This document shows, piece after piece, positions 6,419 to 13,435 of a stretch of DNA of 16,316 nucleotides (position 1 is the first letter of the stretch; each line of letters starts with the position of its first letter). The notes under the pieces were generated by a model that was not told the DNA's origin, ran no database searches, and saw nothing but the letters and a program-made list of their open reading frames with translations. The stretch is from Clostridiales bacterium (lineage in GTDB: Bacteria; Bacillota; Clostridia; Tissierellales; Sedimentibacteraceae), in contig DMJQ01000075.1 of NCBI GenBank assembly GCA_003457065.1, forward strand, positions 1-16,316. Reading direction: 5' to 3'. A program made the position numbers and the translations under genes.

Positions 6419-7392
6419 AAAGAATAACTATCAGTAAGGCTATCAGCGAAGGCATTCATGAAGAAATGCTAAGAGACGAAAATGTAATAGTTCTTGGTGA
6501 AGATGTGGGAAAGATGGGGGATGTGTTTGCCATCACACAGGGTTTTCAGGAAGAATTCGGACCAAACAGAGTAATAGACACACCTATAAGTGAAGCAGGA
6601 TTTTTAGGTATGTCTGTTGGAGCGGCAATGCGAGGAATTCGTCCGGTTGCCGAATTGATGTATGTCGATTTCATAGGTGTTTCAATGGATCCAATCATGA
6701 ACCAGGCGGCAAAAATGAGATATATGACAGGCGGTCAGGTGCATGTTCCAATGGTTCTCCGTGCTCCAATGGGTTCAGGAAGAAGAAATGCGGGACAGCA
6801 CTCACAGTGTATAGAAACACTGTTTACACATATTCCGGGATTAAAGGTTGTTTGTCCTTCTACGGCAAAGGATGCAAAAGGATTGATTAAAGCAGCGATT
6901 CGTGATGACGATCCGGTAATATTTTTGGAGCACAGACTTATATATGCCAAAAAAGAAGAAATCCCTGAAGAAGAATACATCATTCCTCTGGGAAAAGCAG
7001 ATGTAAAACGAGAAGGAAAAGACATTACAATAATCACGTGGTCACGTCAGGTATACTTTGCTTTAGAAGCGGCGGAAGAACTTGCGAAAGAAGGCATAGA
7101 TGCTGAAGTGCTTGATCTTCGTTCGCTTGTTCCTTTAGACTGGGAAGCCATAAAAGAATCGGTATGCAAGACACATAATGTTGTAATAGTTCACGAAGGT
7201 GTAAAGAGAAGCGGATTTGGCGGCGAGCTTTCGGCGCAGATAACAGAGGATATGTTTGATGAGCTTGATTCTCCGGTAGAACGTGTAGCTGCCTTAAACG
7301 TGGTGCCTCCATTTGCTCCTACTCTCGAGGATGCATTTTTCCCGCATCCGGAGGATATTGTAAAAGCAGTCAAGAAAGTATTAAATAAATAG
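6415..7392 (+). CDS. acoB: TPP-dependent acetoin dehydrogenase-family E1, beta subunit
   Basis: Partner of AcoA; the alpha2beta2 tetramer holds TPP at the subunit interface. The 325-residue protein is full length. VLGEDVGKMGDVF (27-39) and TPISEAGFLG (56-65) are the E1-beta pyrimidine-domain signatures, with E60 the glutamate that activates TPP, and GQHSQ (H129) lies near the active site. The C-terminal transketolase domain (about 200-320) includes LDLRSLVPLDWE. The start is ATG 6415, overlapping the acoA TGA by ATGA, with GAGAGGTG upstream. A GTG four codons earlier (6403) is in frame but lies inside that ribosome site. acoC follows after 11 bases, so the three genes should be made together at equal stoichiometry. 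Confidence 0.92.
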   Translation: MKRITISKAISEGIHEEMLRDENVIVLGEDVGKMGDVFAITQGFQEEFGPNRVIDTPISEAGFLGMSVGAAMRGIRPVAELMYVDFIGVSMDPIMNQAAKMRYMTGGQVHVPMVLRAPMGSGRRNAGQHSQCIETLFTHIPGLKVVCPSTAKDAKGLIKAAIRDDDPVIFLEHRLIYAKKEEIPEEEYIIPLGKADVKREGKDITIITWSRQVYFALEAAEELAKEGIDAEVLDLRSLVPLDWEAIKESVCKTHNVVIVHEGVKRSGFGGELSAQITEDMFDELDSPVERVAALNVVPPFAPTLEDAFFPHPEDIVKAVKKVLNK

Positions 7393-7403
7393 GAGGTCAA
7401 ATA

Positions 7404-8627
7404 ATGGCAACAGAAGTAAGAATGCCTCAGCTGGGTTTAACTATGGAAGAAGGAACCATAGGCAAGTGGATTAAACAAGAAGGCGATAAAGTTAATGTAG
7501 GCGATGTGCTGGTAGAAATTACGACAGACAAGCTTTCAAGCGAAATTGAAAGTGAGGCTGAAGGAGTTTTATTAAAAATTGTTGCACAAGAAGGCGAAGA
7601 TATTCCGGTAAAAGGATTAATTGCAATAATAGGCGAAGAAGGCGAAAAGGTAGATGTGCCCGACGCTCCGGCGGCAAAAGAAGAAGTGAAGACAGAAGCG
7701 GCTCCGAAAACAGAAGAAGCGCCGAAAGCAGCGGCAGTTACCGAAAGCGGAAGAATAAAGGCATCACCGCTGGCAAAGAAAACGGCGGCAGATTTGGGAG
7801 TGGAGCTGGCAGGCTTGTCAGGCTCGGGAACAAATGGACGCATTATTCAGAAGGATGTGTCTGAAGCGGCCGAAAATCAAAAATCACAGGCTGCGCCAGC
7901 ACCGGCTCCGGTACAGGCAGCCCCTGCGGTTCAGCCGGCAAGTGCTGACATTGTAAAACCGCTGTCCAACATGCGCAAGGTAATCGGAAAGAGAATGCAG
8001 GCGAGCAAGCAGAACGCTCCTCACGTTACACTTACAACCGAAGTAAATGTGGACAAGACAGTTGCATTAAGAAGTAAATTAAATGCAAAGAATGCGGATG
8101 TGAGATTCAGCTATACGGATATATTGGTTAAAATGGCGGCAACAGCTTTAAGGAATCATCCTATAATCAATTCATCAATTACAGATGATAGCATTATAAT
8201 TCACGACAGAATCAATGTTGGTGTAGCGGTTGCTTTAGATGAAGGACTGATCGTTCCGGTTGTGAGAGATGCGGATCGCAAAGGACTGAAAGCAATCAAG
8301 GCGGAGACCAAAGATCTTATTTCAAAAGCAAGATCAAACACATTATCACCCGATGAAATGTCAGGAGCCACATTTACCATAAGCAACCTGGGAGGATATG
8401 ACATAGACGGATTCACGCCTGTAATAAATCTTCCGGAATGCTGCATTTTGGGCGTGGGCAGAATTGTGAGAAAACCGGTAATCAACGAAAATGATGAAAT
8501 AGTTCCGGCTTCAATGATGGTATTGAGCCTGTCATTTGACCACAGAATTGTGGACGGTGCAACGGCAGCGGAATTCTTAAAAGATATAAAGAGCTATCTT
8601 GAAGATCCTGACAACATGTATGTTTAA
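7404..8627 (+). CDS. acoC: Dihydrolipoamide acetyltransferase (E2) of the Aco complex
   Basis: Core of the complex; takes the acyl group from E1 on its lipoyl arm and transfers it to CoA. Domain order in the 407 residues: lipoyl domain 1-80 with lipoyl lysine K43 (TTDKL); Ala/Pro/Glu-rich linker 85-115; peripheral-subunit-binding domain about 117-152 (KASPLAKKTAADLGVEL, GRI); second Ala/Pro linker 160-182; catalytic acyltransferase domain 185-407 with FDHRIVDG (H380, D384). All catalytic residues are present. The ATG has AGGAGG overlapping the acoB stop region (TAGGAGGTC). Having a single lipoyl domain fits Gram-positive AcoC. Its lipoyl domain resembles the stand-alone lipoyl protein at 291-533, which is probably modified by the same LplA/LipA machinery. 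Confidence 0.93.
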   Translation: MATEVRMPQLGLTMEEGTIGKWIKQEGDKVNVGDVLVEITTDKLSSEIESEAEGVLLKIVAQEGEDIPVKGLIAIIGEEGEKVDVPDAPAAKEEVKTEAAPKTEEAPKAAAVTESGRIKASPLAKKTAADLGVELAGLSGSGTNGRIIQKDVSEAAENQKSQAAPAPAPVQAAPAVQPASADIVKPLSNMRKVIGKRMQASKQNAPHVTLTTEVNVDKTVALRSKLNAKNADVRFSYTDILVKMAATALRNHPIINSSITDDSIIIHDRINVGVAVALDEGLIVPVVRDADRKGLKAIKAETKDLISKARSNTLSPDEMSGATFTISNLGGYDIDGFTPVINLPECCILGVGRIVRKPVINENDEIVPASMMVLSLSFDHRIVDGATAAEFLKDIKSYLEDPDNMYV

Positions 8628-8642
8628 TATTAAATAAAGAAT

Positions 8643-8676
8643 GCCGCTGTCTCAGTGCCACAGCAGGGATGGCGGC
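8643..8676 (+). other. Possible stem-loop between acoC and lpd
   Basis: GCCGC (8643-8647) can pair with GCGGC (8672-8676); an alternative inner pairing is GCTGT (8646-8650) with ACAGC (8660-8664). There is no T run after it, so it is not a canonical terminator. A role in mRNA processing or stability is possible. Confidence 0.3.
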
Positions 8677-8698
8677 TTAATGTTAACAAGGAGATAAC

Positions 8699-10096
8699 AT
8701 GAGCGATAAAACAAAAGTAGCGGTAATAGGCGGAGGTCCCGGCGGTTATGTGGCTGCCATAAGAGCAGCGCAGCTGGGAGGAGAAGTCACATTAGTAGAA
8801 AAAGAAAATTTAGGCGGTACATGCTTAAACGTTGGATGTATTCCCACTAAGGCATTGCTCCATTCGGCAGAGCTTTATGAAGAAGCGAAGGAAGGAGCAA
8901 GGTACGGTGTAATAGCAAGCGATGTTAAAGTAGATTTTGCAAAAGTTCAGGAAAGAAAAAAAGCAGTGACAAAACAGCTGGTAAACGGTGTAAAGGGGCT
9001 TCTGGCAGCTAATAAGGTAAAGGTTGTAAACGGCGAAGCGGCTTTCATCAGCAAAGATACTGTTGAAGTAAAGACACAAAAGGGAACCGAAACAATAAAG
9101 GCTGATAAATTTATAATTGCCACAGGTTCCATACCTGCCAAACCTCCGATTCCCGGAATAGATTCAAAACAATGCATTGACTCAACAGGAGCACTTGAAC
9201 TTCAAGATGTGCCAAAGTCCATGGTCATTGTGGGCGGCGGAGTAATAGGTGTTGAAATAGCCACACTGTACAGTGCCCTTGGCTGCCAGATAACTATCAT
9301 AGAAATGTTAGAAGAAATACTTCCTATGATGGATGGCGAGCTCACAAAAATGATCAGAGCCAAACTTGCGAAGAAAGGCGTGGAAATATATACAAGCACA
9401 AAAGTTATGTCTTTTAAAGACGCAGGTGCCAATGTGGATGTAACTGTCCAGATGAGTGATGGCTCGACAAAGGTATTCTCGGGAGAAAAAGCACTGATTT
9501 CCATAGGCAGAAGAACCAACACAGCAGCCATTGGCATGGATAAAGCAGGCATTGCCAATGACAGAGGCAGAATAACGGTAAACGATAAAATGGAAACGAA
9601 CGTGCCTGGAATATATGCCATAGGAGACTGCATAGGACAAATTATGCTTGCACACATAGCTTCCGCACAAGGAGAAGTTGCCGCGGAAAACGCATTGGGA
9701 CACAACAGCATATTTGACAGCAAAACCAATCCTTCCTGCGTTTACACAAAGCCGGAGTTTGCATCGGTCGGCTTAACGGAAGAAGCCGCCAAGGCACAGG
9801 GAGTAGAATACATTGTGGGCAAATTCCCGCTGGCTGCAAACGGAAAGTCAATGATAATGGGTGAAGACGGAATGATTAAAATCATAGCCGGCAAAAAATA
9901 CAAAGAAATTTTAGGAGCTCACATACTCGGACCGAGAGCCACCGATTTAATAGGCGAACTGGCGCTTGCAATCGGAATGGAAGCTACAGTCGATGAGGTA
10001 ATAGCAGCCATACATGCGCATCCGACAGTTGCTGAATCCATAAAAGAAGCAGCATTGGCGGTCGAAAAAAGAGCAATTCATATTCCTAACAAATAA
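8699..10096 (+). CDS. lpd: Dihydrolipoamide dehydrogenase (E3)
   Basis: FAD flavoprotein that reoxidises dihydrolipoamide of AcoC and makes NADH. 465 residues, normal length. FAD-binding GGGPGG (11-16); redox disulfide C42/C47 in GGTCLNVGCIPTK; a second Rossmann motif (VGGGVIGVE, about 178-187) for NAD; AIGD near 303-306 for FAD; and the C-terminal dimer-interface HAHPT with catalytic H441 and E446. There is no N-terminal lipoyl extension of the kind seen in some AcoL proteins. The ATG has AAGGAG eight bases upstream. The 71-base gap after acoC carries only a weak stem-loop and no terminator, so lpd belongs to the aco operon. It may serve other lipoyl complexes as well. Confidence 0.94.
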   Translation: MSDKTKVAVIGGGPGGYVAAIRAAQLGGEVTLVEKENLGGTCLNVGCIPTKALLHSAELYEEAKEGARYGVIASDVKVDFAKVQERKKAVTKQLVNGVKGLLAANKVKVVNGEAAFISKDTVEVKTQKGTETIKADKFIIATGSIPAKPPIPGIDSKQCIDSTGALELQDVPKSMVIVGGGVIGVEIATLYSALGCQITIIEMLEEILPMMDGELTKMIRAKLAKKGVEIYTSTKVMSFKDAGANVDVTVQMSDGSTKVFSGEKALISIGRRTNTAAIGMDKAGIANDRGRITVNDKMETNVPGIYAIGDCIGQIMLAHIASAQGEVAAENALGHNSIFDSKTNPSCVYTKPEFASVGLTEEAAKAQGVEYIVGKFPLAANGKSMIMGEDGMIKIIAGKKYKEILGAHILGPRATDLIGELALAIGMEATVDEVIAAIHAHPTVAESIKEAALAVEKRAIHIPNK

Positions 10097-10115
10097 CGGC
10101 GGAGATTTGCCGGTG

Positions 10116-10176
10116 AGCAGCAGATGAACAGGTGGAAATGACAGATAACATAATACTCAATGCTTTGTCTGCTGCT
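10116..10176 (+). repeat. Inverted repeat AGCAGCAGA / TCTGCTGCT in the lpd to hydroxyacid dehydrogenase spacer
   Basis: Perfect 9-bp arms (10116-10124 and 10168-10176) enclose 43 bases in the 113-base spacer 10097-10209. No T run follows, so a terminator is unlikely. It could fold in the mRNA as a processing or stability element, or be chance. Confidence 0.35.
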
Positions 10177-10209
10177 TAATTTGCATTTCCTTAATGAGGA
10201 GGATATTTC

Positions 10210-11088
10210 ATGAAACAGATCGGTTTTATAGGCATGGGAATCATGGGACTTCCTATGGCAGTTAACCTAGTAAACAAAGGCAAGTTATCGGTGAAGGGAT
10301 TTGACATTGCAAAAAGCAGAAGAAAAATATTTGAAGAAAACGGCGGAAGTTCTGTTGATAATACGGAATCAATCTATGAAAGCTGTGATGTTATTTTTTT
10401 ATGCCTGCCAACCAACGAGCTGGTGAAATCAAACATAAAGCAAATACTGAGCAATGGAATAAAAGGAGCTTTGATTGTTGATTTAAGCTCGACGGCCCCA
10501 AGTGTCATAAGGAAAATGTACCAAAGATGCAGACAGGCAGGTATGAGTTTGCTGGATTCTCCCGTCAGCGGAGGTGAAACGGGAGCCGTTGAAGGAACTC
10601 TTGCCATAATGTGCGGAGGAGACAAGGAAGCATTTGATGAGGCAGAGCCTTTGCTTAGCTGCATCGGCAGGACAGTGACATATATGGGAAGTACGGGCTG
10701 CGGAGCTGTGGCAAAGCTTGCCAACAACATGATAGTAGGCTGCTATATAGGTGCGGTAAGCGAGGCATTGGCTTTTGCGGCAAAAGCTGGCTTGGATCCG
10801 TCAACTCTTTACAGAGCAATAAAGGATGGATTTGCCGGAAGTGCGGTGCTTGACTTAAAGGCACCTAAAATCATTGGCAGGAATTTCAAACCAAGTGCGA
10901 GGATTGCCGTTCATCAGAAAGATTTGAAAAATGCGGTGAAGCTGGCGGAAGAATTAAATATTGAAATACCTTTGTCAGAAACGATATTGAAATATATGGA
11001 TGAAATAGAAGCAGACGGCATGGTAAATGAAGATCATTGTGCAATTGCTAAAATATATGAAAAGAGAATGGGTGTGGAGATAAAATAA
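10210..11088 (+). CDS. NAD(P)-dependent beta-hydroxyacid dehydrogenase
   Basis: Member of the 3-hydroxyisobutyrate dehydrogenase / tartronate-semialdehyde reductase (GarR) family, which interconverts a 3-hydroxyacid and its semialdehyde or keto form. 292 residues, full length. N-terminal Rossmann motif GFIGMGIMG (5-13); substrate-binding DSPVSGG (116-122); catalytic lysine K169 in GAVAKLANNM; C-terminal helical domain 165-292 with the conserved FKPSARIAVHQKDLKNA stretch. After the Rossmann beta2 strand comes FDIAKSRRK, where D32 would favour NAD over NADP (inference). ATG preceded by GAGGAGGA. It follows lpd after 113 bases with no terminator or promoter seen, so it is probably the last gene of the aco operon. 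Acetoin operons do not need such an enzyme, so it points to a hydroxycarboxylate substrate. The exact substrate cannot be told. Confidence 0.88.
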   Translation: MKQIGFIGMGIMGLPMAVNLVNKGKLSVKGFDIAKSRRKIFEENGGSSVDNTESIYESCDVIFLCLPTNELVKSNIKQILSNGIKGALIVDLSSTAPSVIRKMYQRCRQAGMSLLDSPVSGGETGAVEGTLAIMCGGDKEAFDEAEPLLSCIGRTVTYMGSTGCGAVAKLANNMIVGCYIGAVSEALAFAAKAGLDPSTLYRAIKDGFAGSAVLDLKAPKIIGRNFKPSARIAVHQKDLKNAVKLAEELNIEIPLSETILKYMDEIEADGMVNEDHCAIAKIYEKRMGVEIK

Positions 11089-11116
11089 ATTCCCGCACAA
11101 TCCTTCAATAGAATGT

Positions 11117-11149
11117 TCAATAATTGTACATTAATATGACAATTGTTGA
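11117..11149. repeat. 11-bp inverted repeat upstream of the AcoR-type gene
   Basis: TCAATAATTGT (11117-11127) and ACAATTGTTGA (11139-11149) are reverse complements apart from one position that would be a G-U wobble in RNA; the loop is 11 bases. It lies after the hydroxyacid dehydrogenase stop and about 40 bases upstream of the -35 of the next gene. No T run follows, so it is either a weak transcript end or an operator. Confidence 0.4.
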
Positions 11150-11185
11150 CAAATAATGATAAAAATCGTTAAAAAACTATCTAAA

Positions 11186-11214
11186 TTGACTTCCAAGCAT
11201 AGGCAATGTATAAT
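11186..11214 (+). promoter_or_regulatory. Sigma-A promoter of the AcoR-type regulator
   Basis: TTGACT (11186-11191), 17-base spacer, perfect TATAAT (11209-11214). This is the best housekeeping promoter in the window. It suggests the intact EBP is made independently of the sigma-54 genes it probably controls. The leader is about 45 bases. Confidence 0.8.
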
Positions 11215-11266
11215 AATTAAACAATCGGTGAGATGTATTATAAAGTATTAAATAAGGAGTAAATTT

Positions 11267-13216
11267 ATGATAGAATTATTGCCCCAAATTTACGCTGATT
11301 ATGTCGTAAGCGGTTGGGAAAGATGTAAAAAGTCAAAAACAAATACTGACAGCAATATGTGTTTTTTCAACGTATCAGCATTTGATCTTAATACGCTTTT
11401 AACCGAAAGCAAGGAGCTGATATACCATTCTGAGCATGTGGTAGACAGCATCGGTGAATACATGAATTCATTCATATCTGTTCTTCTGGTCAATAAGGAC
11501 GGATACATATTAAAAGAAAAGAAAAACAGGGAATACGGTGCACTGCTCAGTTCTGCCGTAAATTTGCCTGTAGGCGGCAGATTTACAGAAAGATTCAACG
11601 GCAATACTGCCATGAGTACATCAATCTTTGAGAACAAACCAATTTGTTTAATCGGTGAAGAGCATTACTGTAAAGTGTACAATGAATATTCCACACTTGG
11701 TGCGCCTATTTACATTGACGGTGAAATAGTCGGTGTATTATCGGCCATAGGGCTGAAAGCAAACATGAACCGCCATTCCTTAGGAATGATTGCGGCTGCG
11801 GCAAAAGCCATAAGCATAGGATATGAGTCGGACAAACTCAACAAGCAGATAATAGAAAAAAATAAATGCGAAAGTGCCATAGTCGAAACACTGACAGACG
11901 GTGTGCTGACGGTTGACAAAGACGGTTTTGTAACATTTCTTAATCAGGTGGGGGCGGAAATACTTTGCGTCGGCAGAGAAAACTCCATAGGAAAACATAT
12001 TTCTGACGTGGTTGATTTCAAACCGGTGGTCCTTGATGTTTTGAAGACAGGAAAAGGTTATATAGACAAGGAATTTCTGCTGACAAAGAAAACCGGCGAA
12101 AAGATACACTTCATCAAAACAGCGGTTCCCATAAAGGACGAGAAGGGCAGCATCGTAACGGTTGTGGACACTTTCAGGAAAATAAAGCGTGTTAACAAGA
12201 TGGTTAATGAACTTAACGGTGCTTATGCGAATTTTAGCTTTGATGACATTATAGGCTCAAGCATTGAGCTGCAGGATTGCATAGATAAGGCAAGGGCTGC
12301 GGCACAGAGCATGTCAAATGTGCTGATAACCGGTGAAAGCGGAACGGGAAAAGAACTTATCGCACATTCAATCCACAACTACAGCGACAGAAATATGCAG
12401 CCGTTTGTTTCCATCAACTGCGGAGCCATACCCAGAGAACTTCTGGAATCCGAGCTGTTCGGATATGAACCAGGCTCTTTCACGGGTGCTTCCAACAAAG
12501 GAAGAATGGGAAAATTTGAGCTGGCTGACGGGGGAACCATATTCCTTGATGAAATAGGGGATATGCCTATGGACATGCAGGTTAAGCTTCTAAGAGTTAT
12601 TCAGGACAGGAAATTAACCAGAATCGGCGGCAATCACATATTTGATTTAGATGTGAGAATTATTGCGGCTACAAACAAGGACTTATTTGAACAGTGTCAA
12701 AAAGGAGTATTCAGAGAAGACTTATATTACAGGATCAATGTCCTGCACGTAAATCTGCCTCCGCTCAGGGAGCGCAAGGGAGACATCAGCGAGCTCATAC
12801 AGCATTTCATAAATAAGCTGAATATTAAGCTGGATAAGGAAATACTTGACATATCTCCCGATGCCATGAAGAAAATCATGAGCTACAGCTGGCCGGGAAA
12901 TATAAGAGAGCTGGAGAATGCAATCGAGCGTGCTGTAAATTTAAGCAGCGGCCGCATAATTACCGAAAATGATATATTTATCGAAAACATGTGCAATAAC
13001 GTCAATGATTCGTTAAATAAAAATTATCTTGATGATAAAAATATTGACATTGTTTCCGAAAGCGAAATAGAACCACTGGAAGTTATTGAAAAAAGAGCAA
13101 TTGAAAGAGCACTGAACATATCGGGAGGCAACATAACAACGACGGCTAACCTGCTGAAGGTTACCAGAAATACAATTTATAACAAAATGAAAAAATATAA
13201 CATAGCTGAACGCTGA
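11267..13216 (+). CDS. AcoR-type sigma-54 enhancer-binding protein (GAF-PAS-AAA-Fis), intact
   Basis: Transcription activator that remodels sigma-54 RNA polymerase with ATP. 649 residues. N-terminal SGWERCK (15-21) is the SWxRC-like opening of AcoR-type regulators; about 50-190 GAF-type sensor; about 203-310 PAS; about 325-560 AAA+; 623-644 Fis-type helix-turn-helix. All catalytic elements are present: Walker A GESGTGK (356-362), loop GSFTGA (403-408, a common Ser variant of GAFTGA), Walker B DE (428-429), sensor I ATN (468-470), arginine fingers R483 and R489 in [12 protein letters not shown] has AAGGAG seven bases upstream. It lies between the aco operon and the TRAP operon, both with -24/-12 promoters, so it is the likely activator of both and of the degenerate EBP gene. 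The inducer, sensed by GAF or PAS, is unknown; acoR is the nearest name. Confidence 0.92.
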   Translation: MIELLPQIYADYVVSGWERCKKSKTNTDSNMCFFNVSAFDLNTLLTESKELIYHSEHVVDSIGEYMNSFISVLLVNKDGYILKEKKNREYGALLSSAVNLPVGGRFTERFNGNTAMSTSIFENKPICLIGEEHYCKVYNEYSTLGAPIYIDGEIVGVLSAIGLKANMNRHSLGMIAAAAKAISIGYESDKLNKQIIEKNKCESAIVETLTDGVLTVDKDGFVTFLNQVGAEILCVGRENSIGKHISDVVDFKPVVLDVLKTGKGYIDKEFLLTKKTGEKIHFIKTAVPIKDEKGSIVTVVDTFRKIKRVNKMVNELNGAYANFSFDDIIGSSIELQDCIDKARAAAQSMSNVLITGESGTGKELIAHSIHNYSDRNMQPFVSINCGAIPRELLESELFGYEPGSFTGASNKGRMGKFELADGGTIFLDEIGDMPMDMQVKLLRVIQDRKLTRIGGNHIFDLDVRIIAATNKDLFEQCQKGVFREDLYYRINVLHVNLPPLRERKGDISELIQHFINKLNIKLDKEILDISPDAMKKIMSYSWPGNIRELENAIERAVNLSSGRIITENDIFIENMCNNVNDSLNKNYLDDKNIDIVSESEIEPLEVIEKRAIERALNISGGNITTTANLLKVTRNTIYNKMKKYNIAER

Positions 13217-13241
13217 TATTGTCTTTGCTAAAAAAATAAGC

Positions 13242-13285
13242 AATGTTAAAAAAATGAGCAGTTATATGCTCATTTTTTTAACATT
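13242..13285 (+). terminator. Strong intrinsic terminator after the AcoR-type gene
   Basis: Perfect 19-bp inverted arms (13242-13260 and 13267-13285) with the 6-base loop GTTATA. The core is TGAGCA/TGCTCA followed by T7. The A7/T7 symmetry makes it bidirectional in form. It separates the regulator from the TRAP operon, which has its own promoter. Confidence 0.9.
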
Positions 13286-13296
13286 CGGCGAAAAAG

Positions 13297-13314
13297 CTGT
13301 TTATCATTTAACAA
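13297..13314. promoter_or_regulatory. Possible Rex-type redox operator upstream of dctP
   Basis: On the minus strand TTGTTAA-N4-TAAACAG matches the Rex consensus TTGTTAA-N4-TTAACAA at 12 of 14 arm positions. It lies about 67 bp upstream of the -24 element. In AT-rich DNA such matches arise by chance, so this is only a candidate. Confidence 0.25.
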
Positions 13315-13351
13315 ATCAAAAATTGACAGATAAAAAACTATGTTCAAATAG

Positions 13352-13375
13352 AAAGGTTTTCACGGTATAACCTTT
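13352..13375. promoter_or_regulatory. Inverted repeat AAAGGTT-N10-AACCTTT abutting the dctP sigma-54 promoter
   Basis: Perfect 7-bp arms at 13352-13358 and 13369-13375, ending three bases before the CTGGCA of the -24 element. The position fits a repressor or accessory-factor operator that would block sigma-54 polymerase. It is too close to the promoter to be a classical enhancer site. Function is inferred only from position. Confidence 0.4.
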
Positions 13376-13378
13376 AAA

Positions 13379-13396
13379 CTGGCATGCCAATTGCAA
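13379..13396 (+). promoter_or_regulatory. Sigma-54 (-24/-12) promoter of the TRAP transporter operon
   Basis: CTGGCATGCCAATTGCAA has GG at 13381-13382 and GC at 13393-13394, 10 bases apart, with TGGCA and TTGCA matching consensus. Predicted +1 is near 13406, about 30 bases before the dctP ATG. It differs from the other two promoters in the spacer. Confidence 0.87.
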
Positions 13397-13435
13397 GTAT
13401 AAAAAAGCAAATAATTTATTCGTAGGAGGAATATA

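Noticed and set aside
9531..9548. Another TTGGCA-N-GC match
   Set aside because: It is inside lpd, with AAAGC instead of TTGC at -12 and no downstream gene start; taken as a coding coincidence.
9202..9729. Minus-strand ORF of 175 codons
   Set aside because: It is the antisense shadow of lpd, whose motifs are all intact; composition is Ser/Pro/Thr-rich as typical for such shadows.
5306..13350. Recurring TGTTC(A/G)A near the sigma-54 and regulator promoters as a shared activator half-site
   Set aside because: Copies at about 5306, 11114 and 13341, and an inverted one near 3410, have no constant spacing or palindromic partner, and the word is common in AT-rich DNA.
13323..13351. TTGACA as a sigma-A -35 for dctP
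   Set aside because: The hexamer at the right spacing is AAATAG, a poor -10, while a near-consensus sigma-54 promoter lies just downstream.
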